From positions 1 to 35,426 of the forward strand of contig CAMLSG010000025.1 of assembly GCA_946482635.1 (NCBI GenBank): a stretch of 35,426 nucleotides of DNA, given 5' to 3'. Every line of letters starts with the position of its first letter. Position 1 is the first letter of the stretch. Position numbers and translations under genes: made by a program. The stretch comes from an uncultured Duganella sp. (GTDB lineage: Bacteria > Pseudomonadota > Gammaproteobacteria > Burkholderiales > Burkholderiaceae). The notes beneath the pieces were generated by a model that ran no database searches, was not told where the DNA came from, and saw nothing but the letters and a program-made list of their open reading frames with translations. Below, piece by piece: positions 24,301-32,237 of this stretch.

Positions 24301-25436
24301 TGGCCAAGCCGGTGCTGCCGGGCGCCATGCGCCTGCTGCTGCAAGGCTTGCGCCTGCAGGGCAGCCTGGCGCAGCCGGGGGACGGCGTTGCGCCGGCGGC
24401 CCCGGCCAGTGTGCTGCGCGGCGCCCGCATCCTGCTGGTGGAAGACAATCCGACCAACCAGGTGGTGGCGCGCGGCGTGCTCGAGCCCAGCGGCGCCCTG
24501 GTCACGGTGGCCGAGCACGGACGCCAGGCGGTGGACCTGCTGCGCGCCGAGCCGGCCGCGTTCGACCTGGTGCTGATGGATGTGCAGATGCCGGTCATGG
24601 ACGGCTTCGAAGCCACCCGCATCCTGCGCCAACAGATGGGATTGCGGCTGCCGATCCTGGCCATGAGCGCCGGCGTGCTTGATACCGAGCAGGCCAGGTG
24701 CCAGGAGTGCGGCATGGATGGCTTCATCCCCAAGCCGGTCGACTACAGCCAGATGCTGGCCACCATTGCCGCCCACCTGGGCAGGGCGGGGCAAGCGTCG
24801 GCGGCGGCGCCGGCGGCAGCCGCAGCAGCGGATGGGGGCGCTGCCGACCAGCAGCCGGGAGTGTTCGCCATCCGCAAGCTGCTGGCGGTGATCGGCCACG
24901 GCCCGCAGCGGCAGAATATCGTGACGCTGGTCGAGCGCGTGGTGCGCCAGTCGCAGGGCGAGCTCGATGCGGCGCGGGCGCGCTGGCAGGACGGCGACGC
25001 GGCCGGCGCGGCTGCCGCGCTGCATGCCTTGCGCGGCGGGGTCGGCAGCCTGGGCGCGCGCCGCTTCGCCGACGCCACGCTGGCGGCCGAGCAAGCCTTG
25101 CGCGACGGCGATGCGGCAGCCGTCGAGCGCCAGTTTGGCGCGGCGCAGCAAGCGCTGACGGCGACCCTGCAGGCTGCCGGCCGCTGGCTGCAGCTGGAGC
25201 AGCCGGCGCCCAGCGCCGCCGTGCAGCAGGATTTGCAGGCGGCCATGCAGACCCTGGCCGACATGCTGCGGCGGCAAGACCTCGATGCGCTGGTGCAGTT
25301 CCGCCAGCTGCGGCCGCAACTGGCCAGCCAGCGCGGCGACGACGCGGCGGCCCAACTGGAAACTGCGATCGAAGCGCTGGACTTTGGCGCCGCGCTCGAT
25401 GTCCTGAGTGAGGAAGCATGGAAAGCACCATCCTGA
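21333..25436 (+). CDS. hybrid sensor histidine kinase, Cache-PAS-PAS-HisKA-HATPase-REC-REC-HPt
   Basis: A 1367-residue multistep phosphorelay kinase. Helix 1 is at about 18-45, a periplasmic double-Cache sensor at 50-285 and helix 2 at about 296-316. A HAMP-like linker and coiled coil follow, then PAS 1 (about 405-510) and PAS 2 (about 537-650). HisKA has MSHEIRTPMNAV (His 673). HATPase has NLVGNAIKFT, DSGIGM and GGTGLGLSIS. The first receiver (about 908-1005) has a truncated core, ALVDSVLLDA around Asp 954. The second receiver (about 1030-1150) is complete with Asp 1083 (LMDVQMPVMDG) and Lys 1134. An HPt domain has LHALRGGVGSLGA (His 1231). An Ala-rich linker lies at about 1155-1170. Its stop lies inside the next gene, so it is coupled to that c-di-GMP response regulator. 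Confidence 0.92.
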   Translation: MPDEALPARPSLRQRIGPVGLGALLAGLLAGAVLLLALLSAVLLGWRTADELKRSIGQGLAQRAGDCADQLDAAMFERYREVQLLARRAGAAAGEMSAAQRRHALEDLQRTYPLYAWIGLADAAGKVTSATGALLEGADVSQQPWWADAPSGVYVHDVHADPVLGRLLPANGSRALRVLDLAFPFYDGASRPAGVLGVQLHWNWARELLAEQALLVSRSGKVLAGPDSLLEQGVQSSALAQARLQHAGYVEERWADGRNYLVGYGRTRGYDGYPGLGWTVLLREDAELALAPVRRLQAAVALGGVALALLFALVGWRTARTLVRPLQQAATALQAVEQGTLRALPPLAGSFGELDKLRQACNAALQRQQADAQALVQDKADLQLQLGQSAGELAAAQEREHALGARMQALLDATPGAFIGLDAAGMVSDWNARACEMFGWQRAEVLGKPVEQLLQASAGLLASLGDGSVGQPVALAGWRRDGARFDAELTLARYAAGGAQAYAVFVTDATQSRRSEEAAAEQLSALASAQLELADKERFLRTVADHNPAAIGYVDQDEVFRFANRSYQTLLGIDPAGMIGRSMKEVLGDLLYRQLEPQVAAALRGERVHFETDTERAGWQRHFMTDYIPDTDVQGEVCGFHIVALDITARKKAELQQQEASRAKSAFLANMSHEIRTPMNAVLGIGQLLERTPLSAEQQEYVRLIRASGSALLALVNDILDLSKIEAGKLTVVAAPFQVDELAEAIAAAMQSASVGKRLDLLLTQDPDMPHSLVGDVQRLRQVALNLVGNAIKFTAEGEVRVHLGSSAPGSAMEILQLVVSDSGIGMSGEQLGRLFNPFEQADTSTSRRFGGTGLGLSISQQLVQLMGGTITVSSEAGRGSEFVVSVPLQVARRQRADETEAGALIGLRVLLVDDHVPTLHYLEAQLRNWGCAVEAHAALPAIDAGNWDVALVDSVLLDAQGSAALDGLCLVALNRSLDRPGRPGEAAALAKPVLPGAMRLLLQGLRLQGSLAQPGDGVAPAAPASVLRGARILLVEDNPTNQVVARGVLEPSGALVTVAEHGRQAVDLLRAEPAAFDLVLMDVQMPVMDGFEATRILRQQMGLRLPILAMSAGVLDTEQARCQECGMDGFIPKPVDYSQMLATIAAHLGRAGQASAAAPAAAAAADGGAADQQPGVFAIRKLLAVIGHGPQRQNIVTLVERVVRQSQGELDAARARWQDGDAAGAAAALHALRGGVGSLGARRFADATLAAEQALRDGDAAAVERQFGAAQQALTATLQAAGRWLQLEQPAPSAAVQQDLQAAMQTLADMLRRQDLDALVQFRQLRPQLASQRGDDAAAQLETAIEALDFGAALDVLSEEAWKAPS

Positions 25437-26341
25437 TCATCGACGACAACCCCGACACCATCCGCCTGATGAGCGCCATGCTGCGCGAGCAGGCGCGCGT
25501 GCTGTTTGCCACCAACGGCATGGCGGGGCTGGAAATCGCCCGGGCCCAGCGCCCGCAACTGATCCTGCTCGACCTGCAGATGCAGAGCATGGACGGCTTT
25601 GCCGTCTGCGAGCGCATCATGGCCGACCCCGACCTGCGGCATTGCCCGGTGATCTTCGTGACCGCCAGCAGCGGCGTGGAAAACGAGATCGCCTGCCTCG
25701 ACGCCGGCGCGGTGGACTTCATCACCAAGCCGCTCAGCGGGCCGGTGGTGCAGGCGCGGGTACGCACCCACCTGCGCCTGCAGGCGGCGCTGGCCAGCCT
25801 CGACACGCTGGCGCACCGGGACGGCCTGACCGGACTTTACAACCGGCGCCATTTCGACGAGCAGTTCGCCGTCGAGGTGGCGCGCCACCGGCGCCAGGGC
25901 GCTGCACTGGGCGTGGCCCTGGTCGACGTCGACCATTTCAAGCTGTACAACGACCACTACGGCCACCAGCTGGGCGACGAATGCCTGCGCGCCGTGGCGC
26001 AGGCGCTGGCGCAATGCACGCGGCGCCCGGGCGAGCTGGTGGCGCGCTACGGCGGCGAGGAGTTCGTGGTGCTGCTGCCCAATAGCTGCGAAGAGGAAGT
26101 GCAGCGCTACGGGCAGTGGATCTGCGAGCATGTGGCAGCGCTCAAGCTGCCCCACGCCGCTTCGCCGGTGGCGCCGCATGTGACCATCAGCGTCGGCCTG
26201 TGTTCGATGGCGCCCGAGGTGGACGACACGCCGGCCAGCCTGCTGGAAGCGGCCGACAAGGCGCTGTACGAGGCCAAGCGGGGCGGCCGCAACCGCGCCA
26301 TGCTGGGCGGCGCCGAGCACGCTAAGTGCCGGGCAGGCTGA
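25418..26341 (+). CDS. response regulator diguanylate cyclase, REC-GGDEF (PleD/WspR type)
   Basis: 307 residues from ATG 25418, preceded by GAGGAA and overlapping the end of the hybrid kinase by 19 bases. The receiver (about 4-120) has Asp 52 (LLDLQMQSMDG), Thr 82 and Lys 104. The GGDEF domain (about 130-300) has DVDHFKLYNDHYGH and the intact active site GGEEF (212-216), with LYEAKRGGRN at the end. The inhibitory site position reads RPGE (203-206) instead of RxxD, so product inhibition may be weak. The overlap argues that the upstream kinase phosphorylates this protein and switches on cyclic-di-GMP synthesis. It overlaps the convergent PAS-GGDEF gene by 20 bases. Confidence 0.93.
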   Translation: MESTILIIDDNPDTIRLMSAMLREQARVLFATNGMAGLEIARAQRPQLILLDLQMQSMDGFAVCERIMADPDLRHCPVIFVTASSGVENEIACLDAGAVDFITKPLSGPVVQARVRTHLRLQAALASLDTLAHRDGLTGLYNRRHFDEQFAVEVARHRRQGAALGVALVDVDHFKLYNDHYGHQLGDECLRAVAQALAQCTRRPGELVARYGGEEFVVLLPNSCEEEVQRYGQWICEHVAALKLPHAASPVAPHVTISVGLCSMAPEVDDTPASLLEAADKALYEAKRGGRNRAMLGGAEHAKCRAG

Positions 26342-27311
26342 TCCGGTTGCGGCCCATATGCTTGGCGCGGTACAGCGCCGCATCGGCGGTGGCCACCAGT
26401 TGCGCCGGCTGGTGCTCGTGCGAGGCGATGGCCGTGGCGGCGCCGATGCTGACCGTGACGTAGTGCTGGGCCGCCCCGCTATTGGGCAGGCGCAGCGCTT
26501 CGACGCGGCAGCGGATCCGCTCGGCCACGATGGCGGCGCCCTTTAGCGACTGATTGGGCAGGATCACGGCAAACTCCTCGCCGCCATAGCGCGCCACCAG
26601 GTCGTTGGCGCGCATTTCGCTGGCCACGGCGCCGGCGATCCGTTTCAGGCAGTCGTCGCCGCCGACGTGGCCGTAGGCATCGTTGTACTGCTTGAAGTTG
26701 TCGACGTCGACCATCAGCAGCGACAGCGGCTGGCCCTGGCGCAGGGCGCGCTGCCATTCGGCCAGCAGGGTGTGGTCGAAGCAGCGCCGGTTGGCCAGTC
26801 CGGTCAGGCCGTCGCGGGTCGCCAGTTGTTCGAGCGCGATCTGGGCCTGCTTTTCCTCGGTCAGGTCGCGCAGCGTTTCCACCACCGCCACCAGCTGGCC
26901 GTCGCTGTCGTAGATCGGGCTGGCGTCGGCTGCCAGGTAGCGGCGGCCGGCGGTGCGCGGCATCTCGCACCAGTTCTCCGCGCACAGGTTGTCCTTGCCG
27001 CCGGCCGGCCCGCGCGACTGGCCGTCGTACAGGTCGAGGATCTCGCCGGTGCGCCCGGCAATCACCAGGTCGGCCAGGGTCGGGCGCTGGGCGGCGTAGA
27101 AGGCGCACCAGTGCCCGCTGGTGCCGAGCAGCTCGTGCGCCGGCACGCCGGTCAGGCGTTCGCAGGCGCGGTTCCAGATGATGACGCGGCCCTGGGCGTC
27201 CAGCACGAATGTGGGAATGACCAGCAGTTCCATCAGCTTCAGCGCAAAGCCCTGCGGCTGGTCGGGGGAGGGTGCTTCCATCAGATGGGAGATCTTGAGG
27301 AGACTATTCAT
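26322..27311 (-). CDS. PAS-GGDEF diguanylate cyclase
   Basis: 329 residues from ATG 27311 (MNSLLKISHLMEAPSPDQPQ). The open frame extends to 27395, but the added residues are basic and unlike the family, and no start has a clear ribosome-binding site. There is no membrane segment. The PAS domain (about 22-155) begins LKLMELLVIPTFVLDAQGRV and carries an insertion with Cys 110 and Cys 115 (NLCAENWCEMPRT). The GGDEF domain (about 160-325) has DVDNFKQYNDAYGHVGGDD, the active site GGEEF (243-247) and an inhibitory RAND motif (234-237), so product inhibition should be intact. It is convergent with the REC-GGDEF gene, with overlapping ends. Confidence 0.92.
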   Translation of the reverse strand: MNSLLKISHLMEAPSPDQPQGFALKLMELLVIPTFVLDAQGRVIIWNRACERLTGVPAHELLGTSGHWCAFYAAQRPTLADLVIAGRTGEILDLYDGQSRGPAGGKDNLCAENWCEMPRTAGRRYLAADASPIYDSDGQLVAVVETLRDLTEEKQAQIALEQLATRDGLTGLANRRCFDHTLLAEWQRALRQGQPLSLLMVDVDNFKQYNDAYGHVGGDDCLKRIAGAVASEMRANDLVARYGGEEFAVILPNQSLKGAAIVAERIRCRVEALRLPNSGAAQHYVTVSIGAATAIASHEHQPAQLVATADAALYRAKHMGRNRISLPGT

Positions 27312-27403
27312 TTGGCGGCGGCCCTGTTTGTTGTTCACTGCGTCGGGAACTTGATTGTGCCGCTGCCGCCAGCGATAAATGTTGACGAAGCGCAAAGGCG
27401 TTT

Positions 27404-27426
27404 CGTTTCGTGAAACGCGCTATAAT
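27404..27426 (+). promoter_or_regulatory. queE promoter region: palindrome and TATAAT -10
   Basis: A perfect -10 box TATAAT is at 27421-27426, 29 bases before the queE GTG. Immediately upstream is CGTTTC-GT-GAAACG (27404-27417), occupying the -35/-10 spacer. No good -35 is visible, so an activator or a repressor at the palindrome is possible. Confidence 0.45.
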
Positions 27427-27454
27427 GTAGGGTTGCCGACCACCGGATGTACCC

Positions 27455-28087
27455 GTGACTTATAGCATCAAGGAAATTTTCTACACCCTGCAGGGCGAAG
27501 GCGCCCATGCGGGGCGGCCTGCCGTGTTTTGCCGTTTTTCCGGCTGCAACCTGTGGACGGGCCGCGAGCAGGACCGCGCCAGCGCGGTGTGCCAGTTCTG
27601 CGATACCGATTTCGTCGGCACCGACGGCGAGCGCGGCGGCAAGTTCGCCACGCCGCAGGCGCTGGCGCAGGAAATCGACAGCCTGTGGCCGGCCGGCCAT
27701 GGCCACAAATATGTCGTGTTCACCGGCGGCGAACCGCTGCTGCAACTGGACGCGCCGCTGATCGCGGCGATGCACGCGGTGGGCTTTACCATCGCCATCG
27801 AAACGAACGGCACCCTGGAGGTGCCGGCAGGCGTGGACTGGATCTGCGTCAGCCCGAAAATGGGTTCGAAACTGGTGGTTAGCAAAGGCAATGAAATCAA
27901 GGTCGTGATCCCGCAGAAGGACCAGGACCTGGCCGCCTACGAGGGCCTGGATTTCGAGAATTTCTTCGTGCAGCCGATGGATGGCCCGCTGGCGGCCTTC
28001 AATACCACGCTGGCGATCGAGACCTGCAAGCGCAATCCGAAATGGAAACTGAGCCTGCAAACCCATAAACTGTTGAACATACCTTAA
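27455..28087 (+). CDS. queE: 7-carboxy-7-deazaguanine synthase
   Basis: A 210-residue radical SAM enzyme starting at GTG 27455. It converts 6-carboxytetrahydropterin to 7-carboxy-7-deazaguanine, the ring-contraction step of queuosine synthesis. The N-terminus IKEIFYTLQGEGAHAGRPAV is diagnostic. Cluster ligands are Cys 31, Cys 46 and Cys 49, spaced CX14CX2C, the variant described for the Burkholderia enzyme instead of the usual CX3CX2C. VVFTGGEPLLQ is the SAM-contact GGEP motif. The gene precedes queD by 14 bases, so the substrate-making enzyme is in the same transcript. Confidence 0.96.
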   Translation: MTYSIKEIFYTLQGEGAHAGRPAVFCRFSGCNLWTGREQDRASAVCQFCDTDFVGTDGERGGKFATPQALAQEIDSLWPAGHGHKYVVFTGGEPLLQLDAPLIAAMHAVGFTIAIETNGTLEVPAGVDWICVSPKMGSKLVVSKGNEIKVVIPQKDQDLAAYEGLDFENFFVQPMDGPLAAFNTTLAIETCKRNPKWKLSLQTHKLLNIP

Positions 28088-28101
28088 GTATTGCTGACTC
28101 G

Positions 28102-29005
<904 letters not shown>

Positions 29006-29045
29006 GCGCGCGCCACGCGCCGCCAAGCCGGTGCTATGCTGAGCT

Positions 29046-29942
29046 ATGGCGAGCGTTGATATAAACGGTATTACGATTACCTACGAGTCGAGCGGCGACC
29101 CGGCCGGACCGGCTGTGCTGCTGAACATGGGATTGGCGCTGCAACTGATTTCCTGGCCTTACGAATTTGTCGAAGGGCTGGTGCAGCGCGGCTATCATGT
29201 GATCCGCTACGACAACCGCGACGCCGGCCTGTCATCCCATTTCGACCACTTTGGCGCGCCCAACCTCTGGCTGGCCTACCTGCGCCACCTGTTCGGCTTG
29301 CAGCAGCGGGCGCCGTACACCCTGAACGACATGGCCGGCGACGCGGTCGGGCTGCTCGATGCGCTGGGCGTGGCGACCGCGCATATCGTCGGCGTCTCGA
29401 TGGGCGGCATGGTGTCGCAGATCATGGCGGCGCGCTATCCGGCGCGCACGCTGAGCCTGACCTCCATCATGTCGAGCAGTGGCCGCCCCGGCTTGCCGGG
29501 GCCGACGCCGGCGGCGCGGCGCATCCTGCTGCGGCGCACGCCAAGCGCCCACCACCGGGCGCGCGTGGTGGAGCAAATGGTCGATACCTTCCGTACCATT
29601 GGCAGCCCGGCCTTTCCCATGCCGGATGACTTGCTGCGCCAGATGGCAGGCGAGGCGGTAGCGCGCAATGTCAGCGGCGACGGGGTGGCGCGGCAACTGG
29701 TGGCGATTGCCGCTTCCGGCGACCGCAGCGCGCTGTTGCGCAAGATTAGCTGCCCGGCGCTGGTGATCCACGGCGACGCCGATCCGCTGGTGCCATGCGC
29801 CTGCGGTATCGACACGGCGCGCCAGATTCCGGGCGCGCGGCTGGAGCTGATCGAGGGCATGGGACACGATATGCCGCCGGCCCTCGTTGGCAGGCTGCTA
29901 ACCTTGCTCGATCAACATCTCCGGAGTAATATGGCCGGGTGA
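29046..29942 (+). CDS. alpha/beta-hydrolase
   Basis: 298 residues from ATG 29046. The fold is clear: nucleophile elbow GVSMGGM (Ser 118), acid in HGDADPLVP (about residue 244) and catalytic His in EGMGHDMP (about 272). YDNRDAGLSS is the early conserved loop. A variable cap spans about residues 150-215. The substrate is unknown; similar proteins are often labelled esterases or aclacinomycin-methylesterase-like without proof. It lies 40 bases after tadA, and its stop overlaps the ldcA GTG in a GTGA. Confidence 0.88.
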   Translation: MASVDINGITITYESSGDPAGPAVLLNMGLALQLISWPYEFVEGLVQRGYHVIRYDNRDAGLSSHFDHFGAPNLWLAYLRHLFGLQQRAPYTLNDMAGDAVGLLDALGVATAHIVGVSMGGMVSQIMAARYPARTLSLTSIMSSSGRPGLPGPTPAARRILLRRTPSAHHRARVVEQMVDTFRTIGSPAFPMPDDLLRQMAGEAVARNVSGDGVARQLVAIAASGDRSALLRKISCPALVIHGDADPLVPCACGIDTARQIPGARLELIEGMGHDMPPALVGRLLTLLDQHLRSNMAG

Positions 29943-30841
29943 AAAATATCGGAATCGCCATTGCCGGAACCAGCGGCTATCCCATCGATGACGCTGCGCT
30001 GGCACGCGGCATTGCCCGCCTTGAGGCGCAGGGCTGCATCGTCCACAACTACTACGAGCCGGAACGCAAATTCCAGCGTTTCGCCGGCACGGACGCCGAG
30101 CGGCTGGCCCAGCTCAACGCGGCCGCGGCCGATCCGGATTGCCAGGTCGTGATTGCGCTGCGCGGGCAGTACGGCATCAGCCGCATCCTGCCGCACATCG
30201 ATTTCCGCGGCATGGCCGACAGCGGAAAACTGTTCGTCGGCTTCAGCGATATCACGGCTTTCCATATGGGGCTGTACCAGGCCACGGGCCGGATCAGCTT
30301 TGCCGGGCCAATGAGCACTGATTTCATCCGCGAAGAGCCGGTCGAATACACGCTGCAGCAGTTCTGGGATTGTCTCCGCGGTCCGACGCATTTCGTACGC
30401 GGCACGGCGGCGGGCAACCCGCTGGTCGACGTGCAGGGCACGCTGTGGGGCGGCAACCTGGCGATGGTCAATCATTTGCTCGGCACGCCGTTCTGGCCGA
30501 AGATCGATGGCGGCATCCTGTTCCTCGAAGATATTGGCGAACATCCTTACCGTATCGAGCGCATGCTGCTGCAGCTGCATTTCGCCGGGGTGCTGGAGCG
30601 CCAGCGCGCGATTGTACTGGGCGATATCTCCGGCTACCGCCTGTCGCCACACGACAACGGCTATGATTTCGACGCCATGCTGGGCTATATCCGCGGCGTG
30701 CTGCCGGTTCCGGTGCTGACCGGGCTGCCGTTCGGGCATGGCGACTCGCGCTGCACCTTACCGTTTGGGGCGCAGGCGCACCTGGTTTCGGATGCCGATG
30801 GCTTCGACTTGACCTTGAGCGACTATCCAACTTTGGGATGA
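29939..30841 (+). CDS. ldcA: LD-carboxypeptidase (peptidase S66)
   Basis: 300 residues starting at GTG 29939. LD-carboxypeptidase removes the terminal D-Ala from murein tetrapeptides in the cytoplasm during cell-wall recycling. The Ser-Glu-His triad is visible as GFSDIT (Ser 103), FLEDIGE (Glu 197) and FGHGDSR (His 267). RGQYGISRILPHIDF and GTLWGGNLAMV are family signatures. There is no signal peptide, as expected. It overlaps the hydrolase by 4 bases and the following oxidoreductase by 4 bases (ATGA). Confidence 0.92.
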   Translation: MKNIGIAIAGTSGYPIDDAALARGIARLEAQGCIVHNYYEPERKFQRFAGTDAERLAQLNAAAADPDCQVVIALRGQYGISRILPHIDFRGMADSGKLFVGFSDITAFHMGLYQATGRISFAGPMSTDFIREEPVEYTLQQFWDCLRGPTHFVRGTAAGNPLVDVQGTLWGGNLAMVNHLLGTPFWPKIDGGILFLEDIGEHPYRIERMLLQLHFAGVLERQRAIVLGDISGYRLSPHDNGYDFDAMLGYIRGVLPVPVLTGLPFGHGDSRCTLPFGAQAHLVSDADGFDLTLSDYPTLG

Positions 30842-32109
30842 ACGGCGCGGAGAGCTACTACCGCGCTACCGCGCCCGGCGACACTTACGCGCTGCTGGCG
30901 GGCCGCCAGGAGGCGCGCGTCTGCATCATCGGCGCCGGGTTTGCCGGCCTGGCTACGGCGATGTCGCTGATGGAGCATGGCGAGCGCGATGTGGTGCTGC
31001 TCGAAGCGGAAAGGGTCGGCCATGGCGCATCGGGCCGCAATGGCGGTTTTGTTTTTGGCGGCTATTCGCTCGACGAGCAAGCCCTGCTTGCGGCAGTCGG
31101 CGCGGAGCAGGGCAGGCGGCTCTACCAGTTGACGTTGGGCGCGGTCGACCAGATCCGCCGCCGCATCGCGCAGTACGGTATCGACTGCGATGCCACGCAC
31201 GGTGGCATTTACCTTGCGAACTGGTTTGACGACCCGCGCGTGCTTGACGAACGCCAGCGCTTCATGGGGGAACATCTTGGCGTGGAATGGCAGCGTATCT
31301 CGCGCGCCGATTTTGCCGAACGCGCACGTAGCGAACGCTATTTTGGCGCGCTGTATGAAGAGAATGCCTTCCATTTCCACCCCCTGAAGTACGCACAAGG
31401 GCTGGCAAGGGCGCTGTGTGCCGGCGGTGTGCGCCTGCATGAGGGCAGCCGCGCGACTGCGATTGAGAGGCGCCGCAATGGCGGCTGGCGCATCGCCACC
31501 GGCGCCGGCGAAGTGCACGCCGATGAAGTGGTTGTCTGCTGCGGCGGCTATATTGATCGGCTATATCCCGCCCTCGCTGGCGCGATCCTGCCGATCGCCA
31601 CCTATGTAATGGTGACCGAGCCGCTGGGCGCGCGCATGCCGCAAGCGCTTGCCACCGACGCTGCCATCTACGATACACGTTTCGCCTTCGATTACTACCG
31701 ACCATTGCAGGACAGCCGCATGCTGTGGGGCGGGCGGATCTCGGTGCGCTCGCGGAGCCCTGGGGATGTGGCGCGCTTGCTGTATGCCGACATGCTGAAG
31801 GTCTATCCGCAACTGGAAGGTACCAGGGTCGAATACGCCTGGAGCGGGTTGATGAGCTACGGCCGCCACAAAATGCCGCAGCTCGGCAAACTGCCCAATG
31901 GTGTCTGGTATGGCATGGGGTTCGGTGGCCATGGCGTCGGCCCAACTTCGCTGGCCGGCGACGTGCTGTCGGCCGCCTTGATGGGCGAACTCAGTAAGGT
32001 CGAACAGTTTGCGGTATGGGGGCTGCCGACGACTGGCGGACCGGCCGGCCTGCTCGCTGCACAGTTGACTTACTGGTACTACGAACTGCGGGACTGGATG
32101 CGGCAATAG
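30838..32109 (+). CDS. FAD-dependent amine/amino-acid oxidoreductase (DAO family, PuuB-like)
   Basis: 423 residues in an ATGA overlap with ldcA. Residues about 27-60 form the FAD-binding Rossmann fold (VCIIGAGFAGLATAMSLMEH, then LLEAERVGHGASGRNGGFVF). The SGRNGGF motif and C-terminal GMGFGGHGVGPTSLAG are typical of the DAO family that includes gamma-glutamylputrescine oxidase and glycine oxidase. The substrate is probably an amine or amino acid, but none can be assigned. It is the last gene of the queE-to-oxidoreductase run, and its stop borders the inverted repeat of the element at 32115. Confidence 0.87.
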   Translation: MNGAESYYRATAPGDTYALLAGRQEARVCIIGAGFAGLATAMSLMEHGERDVVLLEAERVGHGASGRNGGFVFGGYSLDEQALLAAVGAEQGRRLYQLTLGAVDQIRRRIAQYGIDCDATHGGIYLANWFDDPRVLDERQRFMGEHLGVEWQRISRADFAERARSERYFGALYEENAFHFHPLKYAQGLARALCAGGVRLHEGSRATAIERRRNGGWRIATGAGEVHADEVVVCCGGYIDRLYPALAGAILPIATYVMVTEPLGARMPQALATDAAIYDTRFAFDYYRPLQDSRMLWGGRISVRSRSPGDVARLLYADMLKVYPQLEGTRVEYAWSGLMSYGRHKMPQLGKLPNGVWYGMGFGGHGVGPTSLAGDVLSAALMGELSKVEQFAVWGLPTTGGPAGLLAAQLTYWYYELRDWMRQ

Positions 32110-32114
32110 AGGGG

Positions 32115-32200
32115 TGTTCGCGATTTTCGGGAAAAGTCTGGAATGGTCTGAATCGGACTTTTTTGGTCTGGATTGAACTTTTTTGGTCTGGTTTGGGTCG
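32115..32200 (+). repeat. left inverted-repeat arm with tandem 20-base units
   Basis: Contains CGATTTTCGGGAAAAGTC near the outer end. Two tandem 20-base units (32157-32176 and 32177-32196) share ACTTTTTTGGTCTGG exactly and differ only in their last five bases. By eye the arm pairs with 32662-32738 with short gaps. Confidence 0.75.
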
Positions 32201-32237
32201 AAATCGGCATGTCCTTTGCAAAGAACTGGAGATTGCC

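Noticed and set aside
21300..25355. 1351-codon open frame on the minus strand, antisense to the hybrid kinase
   Set aside because: Its translation is Gln/Arg/His-rich with no domain, and the plus-strand frame encodes a complete kinase. Long antisense frames are expected in such high-GC coding DNA.
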